A DNA stretch of 64,000 nt. Source: Druceiella hillmani. Lineage: Eukaryota; Arthropoda; Insecta; Lepidoptera; Hepialidae. A model generated the notes under the pieces. That model saw nothing but the letters and a program-made list of their open reading frames with translations. It had not been told where the DNA came from and made no database searches. Location: assembly GCA_039881145.1 (NCBI GenBank), contig JAYKKI010000139.1:1116001-1180000 (forward strand), written 5' to 3'. Both the position numbers and the translations under genes were made by a program. Positions 38,589 through 50,104 of the stretch are shown here, one piece after another (within the stretch, counting starts at the first letter, position 1; the number at the start of each line of letters is the position of its first letter).

Positions 38589-40027
38589 ATTAACAAATTT
38601 GTTATGATTATATTTCATTTACAAAATTATTATATTATGAGGACTGAGTTCACATGTTTTGATCTTATCAATATATATTTATGTATTTTGTTATGATTTG
38701 ATACATACGTTGGTAATGTTATATGAAAATGAAAACAAAATTTTATAAAAGAAACTATTCTTTTACAATTCACCTTCCTCTAATCTCTATACTTACTTAG
38801 TTATAATTAAAAATATAAATAAACTTTTATGATGAATAACCGATTCTTTGTCATCAGTTTATTTTTTACTTAGACGGGTGAACCAAAACACTGACCATAA
38901 AAACTTTGTTCAAATAGATGTTTACTTGCCAAGACTATTCAGTCAAACAGATGTGGACAAATGGTGATTTAACTAGTTATGAAAAATGTTTTCCTTGCTT
39001 TTCTTATCTGCAGATTATGGCACTTTTCCATCTCTGCAATAAATCTTTTTCGTATTTCCTTTCATTTTAATATTTTCTTTCTAAAATACAAGATACTATA
39101 AATTTCGTTATTGAAAATGAAGGTTTATTCAAATATTTCTTCATTCGCCAAAAATGTTCTCTACAAATATTTATATTAAACCCTTTCTTAGTGTTGGGAT
39201 TTTTCGACTGCTGTGACTTTAGTAGAGGACAAAAAATATCATTAACATTACATAAAAATCTTTTTTCTTAAACTCATTTCTTCTCTACTAGGACATTAAA
39301 TGGAAAAAGTTTTATCACTGATCAATTATTGGGATTCATAAAGAACATGTCATAATATTAATAACAAATCTTAATAAACATTTTCTCAATAAACTTTAAA
39401 ATGAAATCATTTAAATAATTCCGTCTTTTAATGAATCCTATTTTCGCAATAAATAGAACGAAAAAAACGGTAAAACTTTTAAAGTTTGCTATTAAAATTC
39501 TCAAAAAAAAATTCTGTGAAGTGGTCATATATGCGCAAAATAATTAAAAAAATATTTTTACCGTTTATTAATCTGATCACATTCTCTGACCATTAATGAA
39601 TTTTACTGACCGACTATTGAAAACTAGTGTTTGATTGATTTGGTGTTTGTTTCGGATCAAAAACCATAATGTAGAGTATAAAACTGAATCTAACAAATAT
39701 GCGTAATAATCTAGTAAAATTTAGAAGGCCACATGTATCGAAACATGTAAAGAACATGTCATCAAAAACCTTTTAGTTTTCTTTTTAATTCTATTGCAAC
39801 AGAACAATAAATAATTTTGACTGATATCACTTTTAAAATGTCAATCTAAAACATTCCTCCTTAAGGTAATTGCTAAAGCTCTCTGAAACCCAAAAAAAAT
39901 TATAATTAGGTTAAAAATGTTTTATGGCTGGCCAATTAATGAGTTTAAGTTACCAATGTGACTTATTGGATGGTGCTTTTCATTCTTCTTTTGAGGGTGT
40001 TTTTTATTGCATTTGTTTCTGAAATGC
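38589..40027. other. AT-rich stretch, no gene recognised
   Basis: An acceptor-like pyrimidine tract with TCTGCAG near 39013 is followed by no convincing exon. Confidence 0.5.
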
Positions 40028-40140
40028 TACGTTTGTAGACTTGTGACAGATGGTAACATGTATAGACGGACGGATATGTGATTGATCATGTAGAGGCTCT
40101 GTTTTCTTTTTCTTTCGTGGCATGGAACCCAATAAATATA
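40028..40140 (+). repeat. ACGG-type dispersed repeat, 3' part
   Basis: TAGACGGACGGATATGTGAT is followed by AGGCTCTGTTTTC, TTCGTGGCATGGAACCC and AATAAA. This is the layout of the common insect repeat ending in a consensus like gttccgtttt...ggtacggaaccctaaaaa. Confidence 0.6.
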
Positions 40141-40889
40141 TATTATTACAAATGTATGGGGTCTGTTAAACCAATGTTAATATGATTTTATTATGTCAAC
40201 TTATGAGTATATTACATAAAGCTTCGTAAATATTAAAGAGCACTCAAGACTTATAATGCATTACCTCATACCGATTGAAAACATAAGTTTAGCTATAAAA
40301 ACGGGAAACGATACTCGTAAAGTGGATACCGGTTACGGTAAGCGGAAAGGCTAAAATTTATTGCCTTTGCAAGACGGCCTTTTTATTACATAAGCTTCTT
40401 ATACTTGTTTACATTATTTGGATACAACTTGTTTATATTATTTTAATATACGATTACTTTAAAATATGATATATTTGTATTCATATATGTCGACAATACC
40501 TAATAGACAACAAAAATATTATTTCAATACTCACTCAATCTTGCAAGATATTCCACGTATAGTTTTTGTCATAAAAAAAGGAAAACTATAGCATGTTTTT
40601 GTATATTTGAAAAAAATGGAAGTAAATTGCTGTATTTTTATATTTATTGCCAACACAGAATTGATATACAAAATTTCGAATATTAAGTCTTGTTTTATTT
40701 AAAGTCGATTTTGTTACATGATAAAAATATTTCATTGAGAAATAATTTAATTTTTTAGGAGTTTGTACGAGTATATAATTATATTATTTAAATTTAATAC
40801 GAAGAAACTTAGTGTGCCACTAAAATTTAAAACAATTAATTACAATATTTAAATAACCTTGATTTATTTTCCATTGACATTATAACATT
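40141..40889. other. AT-rich stretch, nothing recognised
   Basis: No coding or repeat signal was seen. Confidence 0.5.
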
Positions 40890-41120
40890 AATTTCAACTT
40901 TCGTAAAAAGTATGCGTAAAATCAGAATATAAGCTCTCGATATACACTTAAGCATATGTAAATATTTAAGGGTGTATAGTATTTCCATTAAACTATTCAC
41001 AAATGTTAATAATATTTTTAAACAATTGGCAGCGTGAAAATGTTATCAATGGTTCCCAATCTGTGAATTTTAGAATATTCGCTATAGTTTTCCAGTAAAT
41101 TTTTAGTTAACTACTAATAA
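40890..41120 (+). repeat. Dispersed repeat R2, copy 1
   Basis: Collinear with 50105-50320: ATATTTAAGGGTGTATAG, AAACTATTCACAAATGTTAA and, about 100 bases on, TAGAATATTCGCTATAGTTT. The class is unknown. Confidence 0.5.
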
Positions 41121-41411
41121 TGCTGTTTTTTCATATTTCCCTCGTAGAAAAATTTATAGATTTTCAAGAATATATTTAGAATTTTCTTACATAAATTTCT
41201 GAAAACATTGTTTTGGAATTCTTTCAATTTACTTTTTCAAAAAATATTCTATGAGAAACGTGAAAATTAAAAAAAAAATCTAGTACTTTATTTGCCTCTC
41301 TAAAATTTCTATCTGAATACATTTTCATTTTCTTTTATCAAGATATATAAAGAGTTAATATGCTTTATCACTACGCCAAATATCCAGTTTTCTTTACTTC
41401 TGTGACTGCAG
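41121..41411. other. AT-rich stretch, nothing recognised
   Basis: It ends in a pyrimidine tract with TGACTGCAG at 41403-41411, acceptor-like, directly before the minisatellite. Confidence 0.45.
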
Positions 41412-41580
41412 GTGAGTTCCATTTTTTCTGTGAGTTCCATGTTCCATCACGGACACGTGAGTTCCATTTTTTCTGTTAGTTCCATGTTCCATCACGGACA
41501 CGTGAGTTTCATTTTTTCTGTGAGTTCCATGTTCCATCACGGACACGTGAGTTCCATGTTCCATCACGGACACCTGAGTT
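41412..41580. repeat. 45-bp minisatellite carrying a splice-donor-like motif
   Basis: Units 41412-41456, 41457-41501 and 41502-41546 are followed by a 27-bp unit lacking 18 internal bases (41547-41573) and a partial unit. Each starts GTGAGTT or a near variant and contains CCATCACGGACAC. The junction CAG/GTGAGT at 41409 matches a 5' splice-site consensus. The open frame through it (41412-41642) exists because 45 and 27 are multiples of three. Confidence 0.95.
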
Positions 41581-42092
41581 CAATTTTTTCGTATTTCTCT
41601 TTTATTACATACAATCATAAAAATAGCGTTTCGGAATTCTAATTTTGATTGTATAAATTGATGAGTAGTTTGAAAAAGTTTTACTATGATTGCCAAACAT
41701 ATCATATTAATAATTAGTCGTGTTTGCCAAAATTAAAATGATACAAAATAACAATCTTGAATAATCACTTTTACTTTTCTAGCAATAAAATGAAATCAAA
41801 AGAGCACAATGCATATATAGGTATATTAAATTTAGTTCGCAGATTACAAATTTTACTTTGGTAAACATGTAGTTTTCTTTAAATGTTAGAGAAAGTATCA
41901 AATTATGAAATATTTGTACTAGTGTCGACGCTAAAAAAAAATATTGTAATTTAGCAAAAACTACCATTTACAACAAGAGTTACTTAATTTGATAGTAAAA
42001 TCTGCTCTAAATTTATAAAGCCTGCCAAACCTTTCCGATGTTTTCATTGAAAATTTATTCAAAATATGAAGTGTAATAGAATTAGTCATCAC
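41581..42092. other. AT-rich stretch, nothing recognised
   Basis: The minus frame 41779-41967 has no motif. Confidence 0.5.
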
Positions 42093-42282
42093 CGAGGTAT
42101 ATTGACTTGATCATAGGTCAAGAACCTCTGACGGTGCAAGTAACACGGGGTTCCGAGTTCGATTCCAGGCCACTCGTCTAACGGGGTTGAATTTCTGGTT
42201 GGCTATAAGAAACCGTTCTCTTAGAAATAAGCTTATTATATTTATCAATTTTCTATGTTATCTTCAATAAATAATAAATAAG
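42093..42282 (+). mobile_element. tRNA-derived SINE
   Basis: GAGTTCGATTCC at 42155-42166 is a strong B box of an RNA polymerase III promoter. An A-box-like TTGACTTGATCATAGGTC lies at 42102-42119, at normal tRNA spacing. The segment AACCTCTGACGGTGCAAGTA between them, and GTAACACGGGGTTC before the B box, resemble other arthropod tRNA-derived SINE heads. A body of about 100 bases follows, and the end is an AATAAATAATAAATA tail, as in LINE-mobilised SINEs. Target-site duplications were not resolved. It is too decayed at the acceptor-stem positions to be a functional tRNA. Confidence 0.65.
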
Positions 42283-42706
42283 TTAACCTTTTGGCTTCAA
42301 AATTTACAATGAATATCACAATACTCTTTACTTCTCCTTTCTAATCTTGGAATTTTGTTATCGTTCTGAGAAAAACGCTGCCTCTAAACATGTCTACGAT
42401 AAATCCTCAGCATGTCGCAACGCGATTGCATCTAGAACAAAAATATGTGAATGGACCGTGAGAAATAGACAAAAATTTATCAGCTAATCGAAAAACGATG
42501 GTTATATTAGTTTGGTCATATTTGTCGAATAAAACAGATGCATTAACCTTTAATGATTCTCTAGCGAGAAATACCGACTGCCTGGAATGTTTAACGCACA
42601 GCACTAAAGAAAATGTGAACTGTTTACATTAGCGAAGAACTAAAGAAAATCGGTCTTCAAACTTTTTACTCTCGATGATATTAAAACTATTGCTGAAGAT
42701 CTCCAG
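42283..42706. other. Stretch without a recognised gene
   Basis: The minus frame 42407-42604 is cysteine-bearing, with no known pattern. Confidence 0.45.
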
Positions 42707-43912
42707 TTATACAGGTTGTCCAGTGGCAGTTTGTGAAAAAAAATTGTAAAAAAAAACTACACCTCTAATACAAAGTAGGTTTATTTTAACTTTATAACAA
42801 CAAATGCGGATTTCATTTTTTAAAAACCACGTTTTCCAAATGGCGGCCATCGAGTCTGACACACTCTTCGAGCCTAGCACGCATGTTTTCAAAACGCTTT
42901 TGCAGAGCGACTGGGGTATCCTACTGACTTCGGCGCGAATATTTTCTTTAAGTTGTGTCACAATGCTCGGATTTGTTTTGTAAACAACGGATTTTAAGTA
43001 TCCCCGTAAGAAAAAGTTACATGCGCTTAAATCGGGTGACCTAGGTGGCCACGGTACGGTACCGTTTTGGGATATGTTTTTTTCTGGAAATAACTGCCGC
43101 ACTGCATTCATGGACACATTAGCAGTATGAGCTGTGGCCCCATCCTGCTAGAACCATGTGTTTTGGTTGAAGGATAGACTTTTCTGTAGTTCTACTCTGA
43201 AAAAGTAATTTAACATCTGGGCATATTTCTCCGAATTCACAGTTACAGTTTGGCCACGTTGATTTTCAAAAAAATAAGGCCCTATGATTGCAGATGCAGA
43301 CATGGCACACCAGACTGTTACTTTAGGCTTATATAAAGGTTCTTAATGCATTTGTCTTGGGTTGTGAACATCCCAGTAACGAAAGTTCTGCTTATTCATA
43401 TATCCTCCAATGTGAAAGTGAGCTTCGTCACTAAAGAATATGTTGCCCATCTGGGTAGCAGTACGAAATCTCAACAACATCACCTTCGCTTAAGTTTTTC
43501 TTAATTCAAAGTCGGAATCGTGTAAATCTTGAACAATTTGAATTTTATATGGATGGAACTTGAGCTTTTTTTGGATTATTACCTGTAAAGTTGATTTCGG
43601 AATTCCCAATATCGATGAACGGGTACGCAGTGATAAACGGGGATTTTCAACGACAGAAACCATAACACGCTCTATATTTTCATCCGTGGCTACCAATGGT
43701 GTAGGTCCTGGCCTGGGCCTACTTAATGTTGATCCTGTATCTCTGAACCTTGCTACCCATGACTAAATGAGGTTGATTGATGGTCCATCACGTAATCGAC
43801 GAATACTGTAACGATAAACGTAATCGACGAATACTGCTACAGATAGCAAAAATCCACTCGAAATGTACGCCTCGACGGCAAAAGCGCGGTGCTCTCCACT
43901 CCACTGTTCCAT
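42707..43912 (-). pseudogene. DD41D-spaced Tc1/mariner transposase, four nonsense codons
   Basis: One frame runs 401 codons from the ATG at 43912 to a TAA at 42707-42709 without any frameshift. In-frame stops are at codon 50 (43763-43765), 141 (43490-43492), 190 (43343-43345) and 255 (43148-43150). The N-terminal half has a double helix-turn-helix pattern (VATDENIERV; LSLRTRSSILGIPKSTLQ). The catalytic domain shows SDEAHF (D162) and QDGATAH (D257), and SACNFFLRGY where the third acidic residue is expected: it is N299. With 41 residues between D257 and N299, the spacing matches the DD41D group. Four stops plus the D-to-N change make it inactive. A near-duplicate string at 43791-43835 (CGTAATCGACGAATACTG twice) suggests a small tandem duplication. 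The stop codon overlaps the flanking TA. Confidence 0.92.
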
Positions 43913-44032
43913 GGCTACTAAAACAGCCGCACCGCTTGCGCTTCTAACGACGTCCCCCGCGCCCCTCTTATGTGTTGCGTTTAGAAACTATGTTTGTTCA
44001 AAATTTGAAATCTGCCACTGAATATCCTGTAT
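42710..44032 (-). mobile_element. Full-length DD41D-type mariner-like element with terminal inverted repeats
   Basis: The left end reads TACAGGTTGTCCAGTGGCAG. The right end, read inward, is TACAGGATATTCAGTGGCAG, followed by TTTCAAA-like sequence. The two ends agree at most positions over about 25 bases. Flanks are TA on the left and TG on the right if the element starts TACAGG, or TA on both sides if it starts CAGG, as expected for TA-target insertion. Length is about 1.32 kb, normal for the group. The transposase lies on the minus strand. Its interior is GC-richer than the surrounding DNA, consistent with arrival from elsewhere. Confidence 0.92.
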
Positions 44033-44469
44033 GGGACAATTGTCAATGTGAATGTGAACTACAAAAAAACAATACCTACAAAGAGTAATGTAATTGTTAT
44101 CGCAACTATCCGAATTTCATTTCAATAGTGAGTCGATAAATTCATATAGTCTGAGTTTGACTTGTCTATGGGCTAAGAGACTGATAATATAATTTGTAAC
44201 AGTATTTTCATGACTATACGAATTCAAAGATCAATATTTTGCTGCCTTGTATTTCTAAACACCTGTAATAACAATTGAATCCGAAATATTCTCATTTATT
44301 TTAATTTACTTCTCTGCTTGATTGAGTTTTATTTCTTTTAAAATGGCTTCATCCATTGTTAATTTAAGTCGTGCTCCAAATTATTTGGGTCCTCAAAACT
44401 CTATGAACATAAAGTTTACTAAAAACGCTAATAGATGGCAATGAAAAAATCGATATCGTAATATCAGCC
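44033..44469. other. AT-rich stretch, nothing recognised
   Basis: No coding or repeat signal was seen. Confidence 0.5.
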
Positions 44470-44640
44470 AAGTCAGGGTCTTTATACATCATATCCAAAT
44501 AAAGTATCATGTATATTGTTTGAATTTAGAAACTATTACCATACCAAATTACATCAAAAACAAATTGACTCAGAGATAAACTAAAACTCGAAAAACTGGT
44601 GTTCTGTTGTCCGTTAAAATTTTATTATATGTATAGATTC
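44470..44640 (+). repeat. ACGG-type repeat fragment, diverged
   Basis: ATTACCATACCAAATTACAT, ACAAATTGACTCAGAGATAA and AAAAACTGGTGTTCTGTTG follow the order seen in 6880-7050, with a block missing between the first two. Confidence 0.4.
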
Positions 44641-44799
44641 AATAGTAGCATATGCGTAGTAGCTAATTAAAACCAACTAGAGTACAATCAGTCATTACCT
44701 CAATGCACAAATAAAAAAGTGTACATTTGTGGAAAATGAAACATGAATCGAATTTTCTAAGTTAAGAACTTCATGACTCTTTTATAATGGTCTATTTTT

Positions 44800-45200
44800 C
44801 TACAACAATTCAAGCCCACTTCATACACATGCCATATTTTACATGTATTATTTCCATAACACCACATAGATGAAACCATAGCTTACATATCTACCCGGAT
44901 GCTGCATAACGTCCAGCGACGTTGATTAGAATGAAGTCATTTTCAACGAGACAAGAAAATTAACATTCGCCCCATGCGTGCTGCATTGCTTTCACTGCAC
45001 ATGTATAAACATATTTGGCGAACTTTTCCTCGATTACACAACTGTAACAATTATAGCATTATTTATTTGAGCAATCTTGATACGAGAGAATAACAGATCC
45101 ATTGTCAACGTTCTAATAAGAAATATAAACTCTGGAGATATTATTCACGAGAAGAACTTTATATAGTATGTTGTATAAGGTCGGTTACCAAATATTGACT
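44800..45200 (+). repeat. Dispersed repeat R1, copy C
   Basis: Proximal half of R1: TATTTCCATAACACCACATA, ATAACGTCCAGCGACGTTGA, GAGACAAGAAAATTAACATT and a block around TCCATTGTCAACG match 14000-14290 in order and spacing. The distal half seen in copies A and B is not evident. Confidence 0.55.
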
Positions 45201-45425
45201 TTTTCTCCCTTATGTTTTCTAATTCATTGTGTCTTTTTTTAATATCTACCTTTTTAATAAGCTCAGACAAAGATCAAACTAGGTAAGGAAACCTTGGTAA
45301 ACGATCCATACAATCACTTAACTGATTTTTTACATTAATGTACAAATCGAAATTCTTTAATCAACGAGCTTTTGCTAATAAATAGATCAATGATCCTTAA
45401 ATTAAATGAAAATAATTATATTCTC

Positions 45426-45715
45426 CGAAAATATCGTCTAAGAATATGGTTTAGAATATACTCAGGCACTAAAAATATGCTCTAAATATATACTCTAAAA
45501 ATAAGCTTTAAAAGAAGATCTAAAAATATACCCTAAAAATATGGTCTAAAAACATATTTCAAAAATATGCTAAAAATATATATTGAAAATATGGTCTGAA
45601 CATATTCTCTAAAAATATATTTTAAAAATATGATGTAAAAATATAATTTAGAAATATGCTTTTAGAAGTATACTTTAAAAATACGCTCTCAAATTGTAGT
45701 CTAGGAACATAAGAA
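45426..45715. repeat. Degenerate 13-bp tandem array, about 22 copies
   Basis: The consensus is close to AAAAATATGCTCT, with units of 11 to 14 bases throughout. Confidence 0.85.
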
Positions 45716-46687
45716 GTATCTTTTAACGTTTTATTAATTTTATTCACTAATTTGTTCGGATTTCTGTTTTAATCTCTAAAAAATTTTTTTTTTCATGGAA
45801 ATTTTATTCTTGAAACAGTGATCTCGAAATTATGTTATTAATTTCGATCATTTGATGAATCTAAGGCAATAAAAAACTGCAACTTTCTGATACTCTACAA
45901 GTTATGTTTTAGCAAGTGTATTTAAATATATGCAGTGTAGGGGAGAAAACTACTGTACACTTACGTAATCTTTATTACAAATACAATATGACGATTCCGA
46001 AGAGAATGTTATAAGTCTATTTTTTTAAATTATTTTAAGTGGAATGCATAATTCAGGAATCATATTTTCACAATAAACAAATAATTAAGAAATATTAAAT
46101 TTATTAAGAACCATATCTTTTCGAAATGCCTTTTAAAAGTTGACAAGTTTTGACAGGGTATACGCACATCCATATATATAAAACCGAAAGAAAGAGGCTT
46201 GGCTGTCGATCTAATAATACCGTTATCATTAAAGTGACACCTACCAAATCATCGTAGGATCATTTTTGTTTCGCGTTTATAGTACCCATCGATAATTTTA
46301 TATATCTCACGGATATTACATATTCTAGCTTCCAAAATTATAAAAGTGTACTTTTAAAATTATTTAAATATTTTAAATATTACGTAAACCAAACGAAAAA
46401 TATCAGTGTATGTGTCCAATTGCCAGAAGTATTTGTCAATCTTTTAGGTATCAGAATTTTATACACTTATCCAGTGACACCATCGTTGCGAGTCATAGTG
46501 ATTGTTAATGATTATAAATGTGATTACTTTAGCTTTATTCTCGTATTTGTATTTCTAAATGACATCGAATATTATAAAAATGCAAAAAAGGACTGAAATA
46601 TAGTTAATTGGACAATCCGAATTGGTGCAAACAAAATTATCGTCAGTGAAGTGAAAGAAGTGTTCATTATTTCATTATAAAAACGTA
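45716..46687. other. AT-rich stretch, nothing recognised
   Basis: It may hold the left end of the following element, but no terminal repeat was identified. Confidence 0.45.
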
Positions 46688-48246
46688 ATGAACAACACAA
46701 ATAGAGAATCGGCGTCATTAACAGCAAGTGATGTGATGACACTATGGCAAAAATCAACTAATCCTACCAAATAAAAACAACATGTTATCACAAAAATATT
46801 TAAATATTTCAAAGAATGGCAGAATTAAAAAAAATATAGAAAATAAAGCAAAACGATCAGCAGCAATAAAAGAAAAAGAAAACAAATGGGAATCAAATTT
46901 AAATGTTTTGTCTGAAATTGCTCACTCAAATGCCCTTAATATGATAACTATTGAAGAAGATAAGCAATTTCTAATTTCTATTTAAAGAAATGAGTTGTCC
47001 AGGAAAAATTGGTAATATCGATAGAAGCCATGCGAGAAATCTTAAAAAACATTTACAAAAAGAAGCTAAGTTGCAAAAGATGATAGAAAGGGAAAAAGAA
47101 GCAATGAAGAAATTAACTGAGAAATGTCATTTACTATCTTCTTCAGTTTCTTCTGCAGGGAATGAAAGTGAGAGCGATATAAGTCAAAGTCATCCTATAT
47201 CTCCTCAGCCAAGGCCCTATTCAAACTGTGGTTTTGCTACACCACAGAAACGAGGCCAAAAAATAATTTTAGATTCTAGTTTAGCTACTATTCTTGATGT
47301 CGCTAAGTTGACTGATCGAAAAGCAACTGTTGTTTTGGCTTCTTCACTCAAACGTCTGGGCTGTGACGTATCACAATATTACGTTAGCTGTTCTTCTATA
47401 CGTCGCCAAAGAATGGATATTAGAAAACAGATAGCTGAGTCTATTAAAGCTGCTTTTAAAAGCTTTCCAACCACTAAATACACTTACTGTTCACTGGGAT
47501 GGATAGATGCTAGAGGACATAACCGGACATAAAATAGTAGATCGTCTACCAATCTTGATAACTAGAAAAGGAGTCAACCAGCTCTCGGCTGTTCCCAATC
47601 TTTCAGATGGAAAGGAAAAACAATGGCTTCTCCTATTTTCAAGACTATTTTATAGTGGAATTTATATGATAAAATAAAATGTATGTGTTTTGATACAACA
47701 GCATCTAATATAGGACAAATAAACGGAGCATTTGTTCTTCTAGAACAGAAAGTGCAAAAGGAACTGATTTGGTTTGCATGCCGACATCGCATACTAGAAA
47801 TTTTACTCGAAAGTGTTGTTGTGACAACTGTAAGGCCTTCAAGTGGTCCTGAAATTATGATTTTTAAAAGATTTAAGGCACCCTTGGAATATGATGCAGT
47901 CGTAAATAGAAACATCGAAAATGTCATACCAACAAACACTATGATTTTTTTTTAAATCACTGGAATTTCTTGCGAGTTCATTCAGAAAGATCCTGAGCTA
48001 TGGGAAGAGGAAGAAAGCTTCAAATCGGCTAAAGAAATTGTACAACATATGAGAGTTGTTAACGATATAGCTGAGAGGGGTGTTGCATTGATGGAAGAGT
48101 ACAATAAATTACATACTTATGAGGAAGAGCAGAAGCAATACTTAATGTTGTTAGTTAAGAATTATAGGCAGAAAAACTCAAATTGTAATAAGGCAAATCT
48201 AGTATATATTTTTTTCTTTTTACTTAATAATTTAGAGGAAAGATAA
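46688..48246 (+). pseudogene. Unclassified DDE-like transposon protein, frameshifted and internally deleted
   Basis: Successive frames read ASDVMTLWQKSTNPTK (from the ATG at 46688), IAHSNALNMITIEEDKQFL (46782-46985), MSCPGKIGNIDR and a charged coiled-coil-like part (46990-47490). Then come HWDG followed by a stop and GHKIVDRLPILI (47492-47580), CFDTTASNIGQINGAF with a C-R-H-R motif (47686-47790), FKRFKAP, and MRVVNDIAERGVALMEEYNK (48049-48108). These motifs occur in this order in a family of uncharacterised, multicopy insect and cnidarian proteins that I recall. HWDG-K and FDTTASN resemble catalytic aspartate motifs of hAT-like transposases. Frames change at about 46826, 46980, 47490 and 47660, with stops at 47504-47506 and 47953-47955. 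Between FKRFK and the C-terminal part, roughly 200 residues of the family seem to be missing. Confidence 0.72.
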
Positions 48247-48489
48247 TTATTGTTATTTAATATAGTATTTTCCCTAAAACCTATGTATAACACTCACTTC
48301 TGGTATTAATAAACTATTAAAAATAAATGCCTTTTGTTCAAATTTCAAAAGTGGGTAGCAACCCTTAAATGTAAATTTAAAATAAAGTTTAAAATCCTGG
48401 TATGTTTTCTAGTGGAATAGATAAAATTAAGGGGTTGAGAGTGAAGAAAACGTAAAAAAAATTTTTTTCGGTCTTTTATGAATCACCCT

Positions 48490-48491
48490 AA

Positions 48492-48541
<50 letters not shown>

Positions 48542-48570
48542 CATATATACATATATGTATATAAATTTAT

Positions 48571-48608
<38 letters not shown>
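48490..48608. repeat. Compound (TA)n microsatellite
   Basis: TA runs with G, C and AAATTT interruptions. The frame 48427-48615 is an artefact. Confidence 0.97.
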
Positions 48609-48612
<4 letters not shown>

Positions 48613-48654
48613 CACAAATAGTGTGCGAGGAAAAGACTCTAACTTAAAAATGGA

Positions 48655-48716
48655 TAAAGAGACAAACGGACATTGCAGAACTAGGGTTCCTCGTTTGACT
48701 ACGGAACACTAAAAGC
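48655..48716 (+). repeat. ACGG-type dispersed repeat, 3' end
   Basis: GACAAACGGACATTGCAGAA, CTAGGGTTCC and ACTACGGAACACTAAAA correspond to the end of the common insect repeat (consensus like agggttcc...ctacggaaccctaaaa). Confidence 0.55.
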
Positions 48717-49958
48717 AAAATGTTTAGAAGATTGTTACATAATTTTAGAATATTTTATATTAAAAGATATGCACCTAACATTACCAAAACAACAAGGTTT
48801 TTAGAAGTAACTATTGTGGGAAAACTAAACTGATGAGGTCACAATTTTTGAGATATTCACGATAATCCTATGAAGTAATTTCACTTCGAATTATGGAACC
48901 TTCGAGGCGCAAGCCAGTTCGCAACTTGACTGGTTTTTTTTCATATTCCTTAAAAATATATATTTACGATAACAAATGATACCACGGCACGAACCTTGAT
49001 ACCTACGCATAGCCGTTGATATGATAGCTATTCGCTATCATACATTACATCATTTCATTAAGTTTTAGTGTAAAAGAATCAGGCTTGTTCTACGTATTGC
49101 AAGATTAAAAACGGCATTAAAAACACTAACTTACCTAAGTAATTACCTCGGAAGGCGGTGAGAGTAAAAGAGGCCAAGTTACGTATATCTATTTCATGTT
49201 TCATAAATTATGGATGATGTTTTCCTAAGCTTTTTTGTTACATTAGTTAAATTTGATAATTTCTTCAGTTAGTTTTGTTGTATCCAAACAAAGCGATGTG
49301 CCGAAATATAGATATATAAATGGATAAGACAGAAACATAATAAATACTGTAATTTATTACTTCATTTAAATGGACTGACTCAATTTATAAAACCTTAAAG
49401 ATACGAGTAAATGAAATATTAAAATTGAGTAGTAAGTAAAACACGAACATCATCCATTTATTTGTTTTATGAAATTATTTGAAAATAAAAAAATATTTAT
49501 GAAAAAATGTCACAGTAGGCATAGTTGCTAAACATGTTGACGAATTTTTAAAGTTTTTCATCGAATCTAATTCCGTGCTTTACATAATTTAGATGTGGCT
49601 CTGGGATTAGTTAAAATAGGTTTTATTAAAAAAAAAACATGGACAGTAATGGGTACTGCCGACAGAAGTGAAAACTATGAAATAAGAGTAATTTTTGGAA
49701 ATTTGAAATTAATTGTAATATAAACAATTAAAATTTCATGATATGTAAATAAAAACTATATTAACTATATTTTATACAGGTAAACTTATCTATACACAGT
49801 ACTAATGTTGCATAACATGTCACACTTATACCTACATACATACTGCTATTACCCATCCAAACGGCAAACGCGTACGTAATAGAGTCAGATATATACAATG
49901 TGTTGGTGTATATATGTATATACGTGGGCCAGCTAGTGCCAGAGCAATAGATATAGAC
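48717..49958. other. AT-rich stretch, no gene recognised
   Basis: The minus frame 49761-49976 overlaps the next microsatellite and is probably chance. Confidence 0.5.
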
Positions 49959-49977
49959 ATACACACACACACACACA

Positions 49978-50066
<89 letters not shown>
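49959..50066. repeat. Compound (CA)n(TA)n microsatellite
   Basis: A short CA run is followed by three TA blocks. Confidence 0.98.
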
Positions 50067-50067
<1 letters not shown>

Positions 50068-50104
50068 GATAAATAAATATCTTAAGTAAAAGTTGAATTC
50101 GCGC

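Noticed and set aside
39013..39060. Possible plus-strand exon after TCTGCAG
   Set aside because: A good acceptor-like tract, but the following frames stop at once or are featureless.
42093..42182. Functional tRNA gene
   Set aside because: B box is good, but the acceptor stem does not pair and a SINE body with an AATA tail follows.
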